A stretch of 64,000 nucleotides of DNA from Zelopaecilomyces penicillatus. Taxonomy: Eukaryota > Ascomycota > Sordariomycetes > Hypocreales > Pseudodiploosporaceae. Where the stretch lies: contig VCCP01000003.1 of the NCBI GenBank assembly GCA_005765155.1, positions 620,001 through 684,000 on the forward strand, read 5' to 3'. Both the position numbers and the translations under genes were made by a program. The notes under the pieces were generated by a model. It did not search any database. It saw only the letters and a list, made by a program, of their open reading frames with translations, and was not told the origin of the DNA. Shown here piece after piece: positions 35,601 through 47,490 of this stretch; the first letter of the stretch is position 1; every line of letters begins with the position of its first letter.

Positions 35601-37112
35601 GTGGCCAGCATGTCATCCAGACTTGGCCGAGTCTTCTTGGTTTGACAAACGTCATATAAATCGACAATTTCAGACGGAATACTAGGCAACAATTGAGCTA
35701 GCTGCTTCAACAGACAGGCCACCACAGTGCCAACGTCTTGCTCCGATTGCCGCTTAAAGTCAAAATAAACGTATGCGATGCCAACATTACTAGACCGCTG
35801 ACGAAATGTCTGAAACAAATGATCCACCACAATGGAAGAAAGAACAGTCTTGCCTGCTCCTGGGATGCCCACGCAGAACAGTGTTTGCTTAGGTTCATCA
35901 CACCAACTTTGAAAGCGCTCTGATCCAATGAACCACTCCCCTGTTCCTGGCTGTCTCTTGCTGATGTGTGCTTTCTGCCGCGACTCTTCATCAACAGATG
36001 TCAGCCAGTTTAGGAGTTTAGCATCTCCCTGGGATTTAAACCCAGAAGAGAGCACGGCAATATCGTTGGCCACTGTGACAAAAGTTAGAACTAGAAAATA
36101 TTGGGGCTACGTTTGTTGCAGAATTCTAACAGTTTTGAAGAAGTTGGCTCATTCTTTCGCTCTTTTCCACCTGCAAGGGTGTAATTTGCATCAGCAAATC
36201 TCTTGCATAGGCAGCCGCTGTCATGGCTGCATATCCCTGCCACTGCTTGTGCTTGTGGGAGTCTGAGTAGTCACAGATACCTCGAATTACGAGACAGGGG
36301 AAATGGTTCATCAACCCAGCAGCTTCCATTTCGAAACAGAGGACGCCGTTTTCCTTGGCGAGGCGGTCTCGAACCACTGCGTCTTTCATCACTTGGTTTG
36401 CCGATGCTATTAGCCCGTAGTGAACTGCTGGGTTGTCCTCATACTCTGATCTCTCTCGTCGATGTATCAGTGCTGAGCCATCAACGCTACAAGCCTCTGC
36501 ACAGTCTACTCCTGGTTGCTGGTGGATGTAATCGCTAACATATAGTTGGTCGCTGGCAGGATCAGGTTTTTTAAATTTAGCCTGTAGTCTGGGCCTCTTC
36601 TTCAAAACCTTCTCAATCATGCTGTCAAAACTGTTGCCTTCCTCATCATATACAGTCTTTAGGCCCTGGACCGTGGATTGCAATAGAGGTGGCGGTAAGT
36701 TCAAGTACCCGGTAGGCTTGAATCGTTCACCTTGCATTGTTTTCCCAAAGTCGTACTGGAGAACACTGGCATTTCCGTCGCGGGAGGCACTAACCACGAC
36801 GTCTCCAAGCCGAATATCATGGTCTTTGCTAGGCGCACCGCCACCTATGCCGACCATGAGACCTACCCTAACATTAGGGAAACTGGACAACATGTCTCTG
36901 GCGGCATTGGCTGCAGAGCTGGTTCCATACTCGGGCAAAACAGTAATGACAACATTGTGTTTGCCTATCTCGCCTAATGTGTATGTGTTTTGGGTGTGAG
37001 CGGGGAGGTTGTCTGGTGGGTCATGTTGCTTGTCGAGGAACTGCCGGGCGGCTGTGTATTCTGTTGATATTGCGCATATCCAACCCACTGTATAAACGTC
37101 TGGATCCGACAT
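32695..37112 (-). CDS. NLR-type receptor: PNP_UDP - NACHT - ankyrin repeats
   Basis: Exons 37112-36131, 36072-35268 and 35203-32695 join to 1431 residues. Residues 1-~310 form a purine/uridine phosphorylase-like (PNP_UDP_1) domain: VGIGGGAPS, VLCFEMEAAGLMN and VIRGICDYSDSHK. The NACHT domain has Walker A GIPGAGKT (about 396-403) and Walker B FIIMDALDEC (about 497-506), then LLATSRR. After a helical winged-helix-like region come about 16 ankyrin repeats (from GVTGLHAAAWFG to GSTALLCAAKAG). This is the standard layout of fungal STAND/NLR proteins: repeats sense, NACHT switches, and the N-terminal domain is the effector, here probably an NAD- or nucleoside-processing one. The repeats differ clearly from each other, unlike the near-identical fast-evolving type. 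Intron 2 begins with GC rather than GT. Confidence 0.93.
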
Positions 37113-37837
37113 GGCGGCGGATTATGAGTTGCAATCATACAGATATCACCAATGCCTACCTGGCAGAACGTTAAATGTAACTTGCAAGAGTTGGCATATA
37201 ATTCCGAACATGGCCTGGGCAAGCCTCGTGCGGCTGGAGTGAACTTGGCCTCCAAGCCAATCGTGGCTGTAGCCCTGGAAATATTGGTTGGCAACAGGGT
37301 AAAAGAACACCGCTGATTTGATCCAATAAACCAGCTCAGCCCCAGCTTTGACAGCCAACACCCGCCCTGTGTCCAGGCTGCGCATCTGTAGTAACAGGTT
37401 CACGAATTAGCACATCCTCGGAGCGGATGTCGATTGATCATTGTTGAATTGGCAACCATTGTCAATAAAACATGGACACGACCATGCGCAAGAGTGGAAT
37501 TGTAGATCATAGCGCCTTTTGTCAAAATCAGCTTCAGAATTTAACCTCCCGAGCACATTGAAGTGATGAGAGGAAACCCAAGGTATCGAGGTTTAATGGA
37601 CACGCGTCTAGGTGCCTCGCTTGCGCCCCGCTAGAAGCTGGACAGAGGTTCCTTCATCCAAAGTGCTGCGATGAACTTGAACATATCCTCAAACAGGTTG
37701 TAAAGACATGTTTCTCGAGTTTCACCCATTAGATAGAGATGCATGCATCATATTAACCCCAATCTTTTACCAACAGCATCAACCAGCCACGAGACGAACA
37801 AATTGCGATAAATATTATTTAAACTCCCATCATCAAA
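37113..37837. other. upstream region of the NLR gene
   Basis: No gene seen. Short minus-strand frames just upstream of 37112 do not join to it by clear splice sites, so ATG 37112 is kept. The right part is the 3' flank of the oxidoreductase gene. Confidence 0.55.
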
Positions 37838-39821
37838 TCAATACCCAAAATCCTCCCAAACTACATCTTCACCCTCCAACCACCCCGTCAACATTTTCAA
37901 CAACCCCGGCCCCGTACACAAATAAAACCGCCGCAAACCTCCATCTTTACTCTCTCCGTTCAAACTCTCCACATCCTGCACCCCCAAACGTCTCTCTTCC
38001 ACTTTAGCACCTCGTTCCTTGATATCCTCCAACAATTGTGTCTGTTGCTGCTTTCCAGAACTGCCACCAGTCGTCACAAACAGTGTCGTCACAGCAGCCA
38101 ATTTCGGCACTTTATCAAACACGTGAATCGCTAATGCAAGATCTTCGCTACGCAGCGTCCACAGCAATTGGAGCGGCACGCCGCCGTCGAGTACCCCCTG
38201 TGCTTGTGCGAGGATGGGCGTGATGCCAACGCCGCCTGCGATGAAGACGGGCTTAGGTGGTAGCGAGGAACCAGTTGTTGTCGTGGGTAGATGGAACGAA
38301 GATTGACCCCCGAAACCCATAACTCCGAGCTCCAGCGGCACTCTTAGATTGTGCTTCCAGAGAAGCCCTGTCGCTGGGCCATGCAACCTCGCCGTGATCT
38401 GTAGTTCTCGACTGTTGCTGCTGTTGCTGCTGCTGTTGCCATCACCTTCAACAGGCGGCAAGCTCGACACCGTAAACGTCCTCACAAAATCATCATTCAA
38501 ACTCTGCGGATCATCATCCCGCATATGCGAATACCCCGTACTCAGCTCCAACTCAAAATTCAGCGTCACATGCTGTCCAGCCAGCCATCTCGGCACCTCA
38601 CCACCCCGCCCCGCCTCCAGCTTAAACGTAAACACATTGATAGTAGGCGTAATGACATCCCGACGGACCAGAGTCGCCGTGACTTCCGGGGCAGCTCCGA
38701 CTCCATCACCGGCGGCAATGTGAGGGTCACGTTCGGAAAGAAGATGGCGTACGGGCGGGTTGTAAGGTGAGTATTCCTGTGGTGCGCCGCGGAAAGGTAG
38801 GCTTGACTTGACGAAGCGGGAGGATGTGACTGTGATTTTGACGGCTAGGTTGCTGCGGGGGAGGAGGGATGATGCTTCTTGGCCCATGAGGATTGAGGCT
38901 GAGCCCGTCAAGTATAGAGCATCTGAGGTTTCGTAGTCGGGGATGACAATACCCACCAGGGGGTTGACACGAAGGTTGCCCAGCGTCTGGTACAACCGGT
39001 TTCCCGAATCTACTCACTTGTTAGTACAGTGACTCCTTTTCTTCTCTGTAAATGATAGTAGCATCATATTTGCTGCAGCCCACCCCAAGAAATGAAGACA
39101 ACTTACACTCCGGATACACCAACTCCACTCCATCCTCGCCATTCTTCGCCACCCTCATAAACCCAGACGGCCCGCCCCGATGATTCGTATCCATCGTCTC
39201 CCCACTCGTGCTCGACAGGAAAAACATGTCCGCTTTGCCAATCAACTCTACCGCCTCTGGTGGAAGCACCAGCCCGTCCGAGACCAACTCCGGCCGCGGT
39301 TGGTGCGGCACAATATCTTTCTTGTTGATATACTTGGGACAGTTTCCCATACTCTCCTTGACATGCATCGCAATCTGCACACCACCGCCAGGCACTTCTG
39401 CACCAGCAATCATCAAGCCCGCGAGCTTAACCCTATCCCTCGTCTCTAGATCAATAGCCAGCGCCGACATCATCTTCCCCGGCTGCCCACCATCTTCACC
39501 ACCATGCTGCACAACCTCCCCATCTCCTCCCGCACCCTTCCAAAACGCTTCCACGACCGGATCATACCTTCTATCCACCGCACCACTAAACCCCAACACA
39601 TCCGCTGCCACAGGCTGCGCAAACCCACGCTCCCCTCCCCACACCGTCGTCCACGGCCTGCCCCGGTCATCCAACGTACCCAGCGCAACGAGGGGTGAAA
39701 TCGCAACACGCTGGGCGTAGGGCACGGCTAAACCTAAGAAAGTAGGGTTATTCGACGACGGCACCTTGAGGTCCCGGCGCATGGCCACCTCGCCCTCGTG
39801 AAACTCAAGTCGAGCGGGCAT
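37838..39821 (-). CDS. fusion of FMN-binding split-barrel and FAD/NAD oxidoreductase
   Basis: Exons 39821-39107 and 39009-37838 join to 628 residues. The start MPARLEFHEGEVAMRRDLK is preferred; an upstream in-frame ATG at 39905 would add 28 residues. The N-terminal ~330 residues resemble pyridoxamine-phosphate-oxidase-like FMN-binding proteins (LVALGTLDDRGRPWTTVWGG, VGIVIPDYETSDALYLTG). The C-terminal part is a ferredoxin-NADP reductase-type module: FAD site RTFTVSSLPP, NAD(P) site AGGVGITPILAQAQ, and FYLCTGPGLLKMLTGWL with end VWEDFGY. No Cys motif for a 2Fe-2S cluster is visible at the end. Such fusions are common in fungi and are presumed soluble flavin oxidoreductases that pass electrons from NAD(P)H via FAD to FMN; the substrate is unknown. 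Confidence 0.88.
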
Positions 39822-40886
39822 TGTTCCTAAAGTGTGTTGAGTGAGCAGTGACTGGCCTGGGAAGAAAAGGTCGACGATGAAAACGAGCTGCGGGTGTAGG
39901 AGCATCGGCTAGTTATATATATAAGGTATGCTAAAAGTGAACAGCCAGTCACGTAGTAACCTTCAAGGAAACAAGCTCAAAAAGAGCATTCCAGTTGGGT
40001 TGCTTTATTCGGCTGAAAGCCCTCTTTCGCACGGCGCTTGCTGACTGACCAAAAAGGGATGCTAAGAATGTGACATCACCATGCAAAGTGATATCAATTC
40101 AGTTCTAGAGCCCCATCCACTCTCATAAATATCTAGAACCACATCGTAACTCCAACGTATTACCTGCTACGCCCTTCACATGCGCTCGCTTACTATATAC
40201 CTGACAAATCAAAACACTCTTCATAATTAAACAACCCGACCACTCACAGGTTAGCTGGCATCCTTCGGTACCTTCGATAGCTTGCTTTGTGTGTAGTGTT
40301 TAGTGGAGGCTTCCTTGGGCATCCTTCATCATAAGACCCCGCACTTGCTGCATCTTTTGTCGATTGGACAAAACATGCACATCTCTGGGTAATGATACCG
40401 CATTTGGACCAAGCTCGACCAAGTGTAGAGTACCGATCGCATCAGAGGGAAATCATTGGCTGCCACTAGCCTCAATCGGTATCAAACTGTGCTGGGAATG
40501 TGCGAGTAGGGCTGAAATCGAGGGTCGTCTTACCTCCATAATTATCTGGGAAGCATTATTGTTCGCTAGTCGCTTCACATGTTACATATACCAAATGAAA
40601 AATAAAATGTATGTTTCTTTTTTCAAGGTACATTTCAAGGTTTGTAAATTGAGGTGGCTTAAATATAGAAGCCAGTCTTTACCATCTCCAACATTTGCTA
40701 TCCTAGTTGTCATGTGTGGGAAAAAGAAAATATTTGAATACAAATAGGTAAATCGGCAAAAATAGCGATTGTCTGCAGCCCATCGCTCGCTGCCTTTCAT
40801 ATCATATAAAAAAAAAAGGTATCATCAGAAAGTAACGCCTTCATCCTATCCGAACCAGTCGGGCAACAACACTCATGAGTTTCCGC
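39822..40886. other. intergenic between two minus-strand genes
   Basis: No gene seen. It holds the oxidoreductase promoter on the left and the 3' flank of the KCH-like gene on the right. Confidence 0.55.
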
Positions 40887-42707
40887 TTAATATCTGCCAT
40901 ATGGTTGTGCTTCCATGTCATACCCATGAGGTGGTGCGCCGCCCCGGCTACTCTGAGGCGTCCCTGATCGGTCGAAATAGTCGCCGGCGGGTCCACGAGG
41001 CGGTATTGGCCCGGTAAGGTTCCTATGTAGAGGGCGTGGGTGGTGTGAAGGGCCGCCTGGTGGGAATTGTCCAGTTGCGCTCCTTGTCATTGGAGGTGGT
41101 CGAAATCCTGAAGCGGAGGGAGCTGGGCTCGATTGTTGGTTTCGGTTGAAAGAGTCGTATTGTCGTGAAGGCGGCCCTTGTTGATTGAAGTTGTCATAGT
41201 GAGCGGATTGCCCGTAGTTATCTGTGGACTGGGACGTGGGCGGTGGACCCATTGGCGGCCCATATGATCGCATGGAGCCCATCTCTGTAGGAGCTGGGCT
41301 TTGTGTCATGTGTTGGCGGAAAATACCATTCGAGTTCGAGTTCAAATGACCCATTCCAGGGCGAGAAGCAAGGCTCCTCTGTGAGTTTGCCGTACCAGGC
41401 CTCGGCAGTGGTGCCTTGAGATCGATATCAGGCAAAGATGGCGCAGGTGATCCTGTTCTTCCGTAGCCAAAGTCTGCCGCCGCTCCAACAAGCGGTGCTC
41501 GCGATGAGTAGCTTGAAACCGAGGCCCCTGTGTTAGTTCGAGATTGGAGTGGCCGAATTCGATCCAAGGCGTTCATTTCAATCGTTGCAGGTGTGCCTGG
41601 GCGCGAGGAATAGGGCGGCAAGGGTGCCGTTTCACTGCGACTCAACATCGGCATCGGAGGAAGAGCATCTCCATGTGTCGAAACCGGCCCCAAATTGGGA
41701 AGAGTGGGCAAAGAAGCATCAGGATGTTGATATTCCTTCTCCCCATTCATAGCTGCTTTCCATCTATCCGTTTGTCCCTTGGCGAGTGCTTTGTTAACCT
41801 TTTGGGTCACAATCTTGAGCAGAGCCTTGTTGACCTTGCGCACACAATACCCGCTCAAACCACCATCGGCGCTGGGGAGCCAGTGGAATAGGAAAAACAC
41901 GTAAAACAGAGCAGCTGAAATCAGGTACAAGGCCGAGAAGACCCAGACAATCAAGGTGAAGCACATGCCTGATAAAATGAGAGTTTGTCGATAGTCCTCC
42001 TCAGTAAGTGTCTTGAGCTTTTCGAAAAATCCCTGAAAGGACGCGCCAACATTGTCTGATTCTACCGCGAGTTTGGCGAGGTAGACTGACTTGAGCGTAA
42101 GTGCATTAACAACTTGACGGGGGCCCATGCAGATGATAACACGAATGCACGCTATAGGCGGGTTAGCAACAGGACTTGAGAAGATCTAATTCGAGAGCAT
42201 TTGTGTCCTTGACGTACATTTGAACCGGAAGTAAGTAAATAGTGCAATATACTCGCCACCTTTCTTGCCCTTTGTAAGTTCGGCAAAGACCAGAAATCTT
42301 CTCCAGCCGTGACCAGATCCAAGTCGGATACACTCCCATCGAGCGGCGAGACTATCCATATAACACTCGGCAACATTGCCCCGTTTCATGATTCGATAGG
42401 CACGTATGCCTTCAAACGCAAGGTTGACAAAGGAGAGAAGAATGCAGACGGAGAAGATCCATTTCGATACCTCAAAGGGAATGGCGGGCTTAATCTGGGA
42501 GGACCATCGGTCGAAAACGAGTAGATTGACAGCAGTGAAGGTGTCGACGCCGTAGACGGCTATGGATATAATCAAGGAAAACCAGAGGAAGCCATACGCC
42601 CAACCCGGACCACAGCCGTTAGATTTGAAGTCGGTAAGGTTGATGTAGTCCCATTTTTGGTCAACAAACGCATCGGTCTGCTTCTTGCGATGGCTGAGAC
42701 AACCCAT
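40887..42707 (-). CDS. KCH1-like potassium channel family protein
   Basis: Exons 42707-42218 and 42151-40887 join to 584 residues. The N-terminus, MGCLSHRKK then FVDQKWDYINLTDFKSNGCGPG, matches the fungal Kch1/Prm6 (KCH) family. Membrane segments are seen at about residues 34-55 (YGFLWFSLIISIAVYG), 80-100 (WIFSVCILLSFVNLAFEG) and 200-240 (LSGMCFTLIVWVFSALYLISAALFYVFFLFHWLP). The remaining ~300 residues form a disordered, proline-, serine- and glutamine-rich cytoplasmic tail. In yeast Kch1 and Kch2 mediate low-affinity potassium uptake and help activate the calcium channel during pheromone response. The same role here is inferred from family. Confidence 0.88.
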
Positions 42708-45100
42708 GGTAGCGGCGGTGCTGAAATAAATCGAAGAGATGGTTTCAAAATGACGAGTTTACAAAAGTATCGATGATGTTCAACAAGAAGAAGAAAGAAG
42801 GCGTATGTTCTGAAAACGTCGGATCAAAAAATGAGTGTGGGCGGTTGCGGACCTGCCGTTCGCACACGTCGTCCTTCGCCTGCGAAGTTCGACGGTGCTG
42901 CTATCGCGAAAGGTTGACGTGAATGTTGGCGTCGGCGCCGCGGTGGCAGCGAGATGATGGAAAAACGTCGAGATGTTGAGGAGAAAGGAATCAAGCCAAG
43001 ATGTTCGTTACCAAACAGTTGCAAAAGGCACCGTGTGGGCCCCCGCGTGCGTATGTGGTGTGTGGATAGGATAGGCTGCGCCAAAACAGATTATGGCATC
43101 AACGTGGTCGACCAGCGAACCAAAGCCCTGCGGGTCGTTGAACGGATGTAAAAGTTTGCGGTTTTAATCGCATGCACGGTTGCGATTTTCTGGGCCCTCG
43201 ATGTTACAGGACCCTGTTCGTGTGTAACAGGATGCTGAATGCGGTCGAAGAGGGGGTGGGAGACGGAAGAACAGTCGCGCGCGTGCACAGAGGAAGAGGG
43301 CGCCTGTTCAAAGAGGACAGCTCAATGGAAATAGCTGAATGAATGACTGTTGATACTATAATAAACGACAGGTATGGCGATGGATTGATGCGGAGCACAA
43401 TGAGCGACTGTCCGCATCCGGCGACTTGGATTGGATTTCGAATGGGGAGGTTGGAAAGTTGGGAGGTTTGAGGGAGGGAAACAATGAGAAAGAGGGCTGC
43501 CCCCCCCCCCCTAGCATGTTTGGCGAAGTTGCTCATCTGAACCGTAATTGAACAAAGAGCCACGCCAGCGCCCAACGCTCTGACGCTTTTTTTGCCCCGG
43601 ACTTCCGCATTCTTTTTTGGGAGACCCCATTGCTGGGATTGATTGCTATCTGGAACCCATGGATCCATGGAGGGAAGTGTGGGGATCCAAGCGGCCCCTG
43701 GAAAACGCCCCTGCAGCAAGTCTGCCGACCTCCCTAGCGCCCTCACTGGTCAGCTCTCTATACCTACAGGGGGCTTGAAGGGGACCTGATCGACACCAAA
43801 ATGCCCAAGAGTGTGCCAGAAGCAAGGCACCCCAGCACCCTGATTGGCTATAGGTCTCTTCGCAGTGCGAACAAGTGCGAACAACTCGAGGGGTAGGCCA
43901 CCAAAAACCACACCCCCAAACAGAAGATGCAATTTCACCAATTTCACTGGGGTGAGCGCGCGCCATTCCGAATACACAAACCCGCAATTTGTGTGTGTTT
44001 TGTGCCCCCCGATGTGAGACCCGACCTTAGCGATGGCCTATTGCGATTGCAGGTATGAGGGTTATGGTTATCTACAGAACGATCAACATTCGAAATGCGT
44101 GCACTGCAATTACTTGGTGTTAAGCGCCCAAGCGCAGCGGTTACCCATCATGCTTCTCACGTTGGTGGCTTACCGACCAATCTATAGGTAAACAAGTGCC
44201 TACTAACCTAAGATCATCTCGCTATTATTGGGAACCACTGGCAACAAAGAAAATAGCCTGATCAGCCCATTTCATACCACATCAAGGAGTACTCGGCCGC
44301 ACTCAGTATGATACATGATGGTCTACCTTGATTCCTGTGTAGTATAGCACAGCACCCTAGTACTACCTAGTGGTGGGATGGGTGAAGCACCATTGTGAAA
44401 CACGCCACTACGCAACCCCCACATTGATGACATCGGTGCAGTCGACGGCCTTGAAAACAAAGCGCCACCAGGGATGCGCAAATGTGATGAGCAATCAAAA
44501 AATGTTTCTCGCATTTTTGGCCTAAAAATAAGATGCATAGCAAAGTGATGGAATCAACTATTATGCGTTCGGGTAAAGCCTTTGACGCATAGGAACGTAA
44601 CCTCGGGCCTTCTCTTCACAGGTACCTATCCTAACTGAAATGCTCACCTGTGTGTCCCAGTTACAACAACCGACTGCATCAGTCTTCTGTACATGCTGCT
44701 GTCGATGTTCTTTTCTTTTGATGGAGTAAGAAAACCATCATGACATGCATCATTCAGCATGATTTATTTTACTGATGCACGTCATAAACTCACAGACCAT
44801 TTACTGCTTGTCAGCTGAAACAAATAAATCATTGAACAAAGGGGAGAGAGAGAAACTGCAGAGCACGGCTTGGAAACATGCCGGTGACTCGTCTTTGTCT
44901 TTCATTTTAGCAAACATACACCTTCAAACGCGCATCCAAAAGAGAAGCAATGTGAAATCACAAACAAAAATGGACGGACAACATTTCTTTACCATCTCTC
45001 GCTGCCCCAACTTTCACAAGCAGATTGCTGGCGTTGAAACCTCCCCAGGCTCACATGTTGTAATGCCCTGAAATTGCCCCGAGGCTGAGCCAGCAAAATA
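42708..45100. other. long divergent intergenic region
   Basis: No supported gene in about 2.4 kb between the KCH-like gene (minus) and the pseudokinase gene (plus). The open frames here (for example 43204-43746, minus) are compositionally odd and cross a C/G homopolymer near 43501. The long shared upstream region may carry complex control. Confidence 0.55.
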
Positions 45101-46568
45101 ATGCCAACCATGTCGTCAACACCCAAGCCAGCATCTAAGCCGTCGTTTGAGCTCTTTCGGCAAGTCGAAGATGGCCTCTGGATCGCCACCAAGCGAGGGG
45201 GAGACTACCGAGGCGGCCAATTCCTCGCCGTCGAGATGGCCGACTTCACCAGCGGTGTTGACGATGCCACAAAGGAAGGTTTCCTAGAGCTGATGCACAA
45301 CGCCAACCAAGTGCACGCCATCTCTCAGATCCTCAACCATGAGAACATCGTCTCCCTCGTGGGCCACATCCAAACGCACCCTTTTATCGGAGACCCTATC
45401 CTCCAGCGAGCTGAGCCTCTGCGGAACTACCTCGTCTGGGATTACTGTGATGCTGCCAACCTCAGCTGCCTGTTTATGGGTCTGCCCTGCAACGATAGCC
45501 AGCACTATCTTCCGGAGTCGTTATGCTGGCACGTCCTGGTGTCGCTCATGCGCGCCATCACGTTTCTCCACGATGGGAAGCGCCTCGTTGTAGACTACAA
45601 TGCTGAGCCCAACAAGGCCCGGCAGTGGATGGGCATGGACCAAGATTGGTATCCGATATTACATCGCAACATCACGCCAGGGAACGTCTACTTCCAGCAC
45701 CCTCGTGGTATCGAAACATATGGCGCCTGTAAGCTGGGCAACTTTCAGGATGCGGCCGTAACGGCGCACATGATTAGTCCTGGCGATGGGCCGGACGTCC
45801 AAGATAAGGATGTGTCTTTCAGTATAGCGTTGGCCTCCGGTAAAGGCTGGGAGCCACTGGCCGAGACTGGAAAGAAGATGAAGGAAAATACAAATCAGTT
45901 ACCCCAGGTGAGTCCACGGGTGTTCCCTTCCCCTTATCATTTGCAAACGGGCCCCCTCAGTCAGTGAATTTCAACATCTCGCCTAACCATTGGTGGTCTC
46001 CTACCAGGACAAACGACCATACACACTCAAAGACGAGCTTTTTGCCATCGGCGGCATCGTCTTCACCATGATGACCGGCAAATCCCTCCCCCTCTCATGC
46101 CCATACTGCAGCCGTTCCCATATCTACCTATGCGCCCAAGGCGGCTGCCTTCAAGCCACCGCCGTCAAACGCGGCTGCAACTGCGCCGACGGCGGATGCG
46201 AGCACATCCCCAAAGAAAGCTGCACGCACGGCTACCCACAACGGGCCAGCGGCGGCGAGAGAAGCCTCCTTTCGCAATGCACCCTGCTGTCCGTCAACAT
46301 CGACGGATTCCTGATGCGCGCGCGCTACTCGTGGCGTCTGCGGCGGATGGTAAAGGGGCTGCTCGACTACCACCCGCCAACGAAAGTGGAGGGCTGTGTG
46401 ACGAAAGTTTTGCCGCTGATGTTGCTCGTTGAAGACCATTATCGAGAGTGGAAGGATGAGATGGAGAGGGGGGATGAGTATGGGTATCGCGATATAGAGG
46501 ATGACATGTCGGCGAGGATGGAGGCTACCATGGGGCCTGCGCCGACGATGATGTCCAACTTGGGCTAG
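45101..46568 (+). CDS. protein-kinase-like protein, probable pseudokinase
   Basis: Exons 45101-45907 and 46008-46568 join to 455 residues. Two candidate starts (ATG 45101 and 45110) are in frame. The kinase fold is recognisable: ILNHENIVSLVGHI, YLVWDYCDAANLSCLF hinge, HVLVSLMRAITFLHDG, and ILHRNITPGNVYF in place of the HRD loop. Catalytic positions are altered: the beta-3 region reads FLAVEMAD with no VAIK lysine, HRD is HRN (188-190) and DFG is LGNF (about 212-215). The C-lobe has DELFAIGGIVFTMMTG followed by a Cys-rich insert (CPYCSRSHIYLCAQGGC, CNCADGGCEH) in about residues 310-345, perhaps metal-binding. It is probably a scaffold or signalling pseudoenzyme of filamentous fungi. Confidence 0.82.
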
Positions 46569-47490
46569 TAATTATGTCATGGGGATAGTGCATGGCATGT
46601 GGTGTGTGTAGATTTTGTTAGAGGAAAATGCAGCAATAGAGACGGAATGCAACGTGATGGAATGGCCCGAAAGGTTAAATCGAAGTTGGTATGAAGTAGC
46701 TCGACGATGTAATATGTGGAATCATAGTTCCGTCGTTTTTAATGCAAGCTAATTAATTACCTGTCATAGATCACCCAACCATCACCAGGCTACTGATCAA
46801 GTTTAGTGCCAAAGCTGGCCTAAATACCACCCAACACCCGCTGCAAATCTGCAACTAACCGCCCACTGTCCCACCAATCCCCATCAGCGCCAACTAATAC
46901 AATCTCGCGCTCTCCTCTTTCCCACGTTTGTTCCTTGGAAGCTCCGGACTGCACAACACATTACAAGCTCTCGCCCTCCCCGCTCAAAACCCTCCATTAT
47001 ATACCCAGCGGAACCATAATACCCCAACATTACCATCTTCAAAAGCTTACAACATCCACCACCAACCCCCGACCTTCTAGATTTACAAAACAAACCCACT
47101 CACAGTTGCCATTGTTGTTCTTGTCTCCCCAACTCTCCTTCTGTGCGACAAAGCTACATCTCTAGCTCCGCAACCGGCGCTCCGCGTGATTTTTGTGTCC
47201 GTCTGCCTGCCGCGTTAGCTAAATACCTACCTACCTACCTAGAAGCAAGGTAGCAGCAGGTGATTTCATCATCTGGCCTCACCTTGTCGATCCGCCGCCA
47301 ACAACCACAGCTCTCCAAACACAGCACCACCAGAAAAAAGAAAAAAAACGGGCATACATCATAGCCATCGCCCATCAATCAAACAGCGACACAGAAACGA
47401 TTTCCACAACCTATCCTGTCCATTTCGAGCACTCCCCCCCCCTCAACACAATTCAACAACACCCGCACACACACACATCAAAAGCTCAAC
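46569..47490. other. intergenic with CCTA repeats
   Basis: No gene seen. Near 47224-47240 there is a short tandem CTAC run, a common feature of Sordariomycete promoters, then A-rich and CA-rich leader DNA before the ATG at 47491. Confidence 0.55.

Noticed and set aside
37146..37403. Extra 5' exon for the NLR
   Set aside because: The frame is rich in Q, P and T, and no donor/acceptor pair joins it to 37112 in phase.
43204..43746. 180-codon minus-strand frame upstream of the KCH-like gene
   Set aside because: Crosses a homopolymer, lacks domain features and lies in a non-coding-like CT-rich region.
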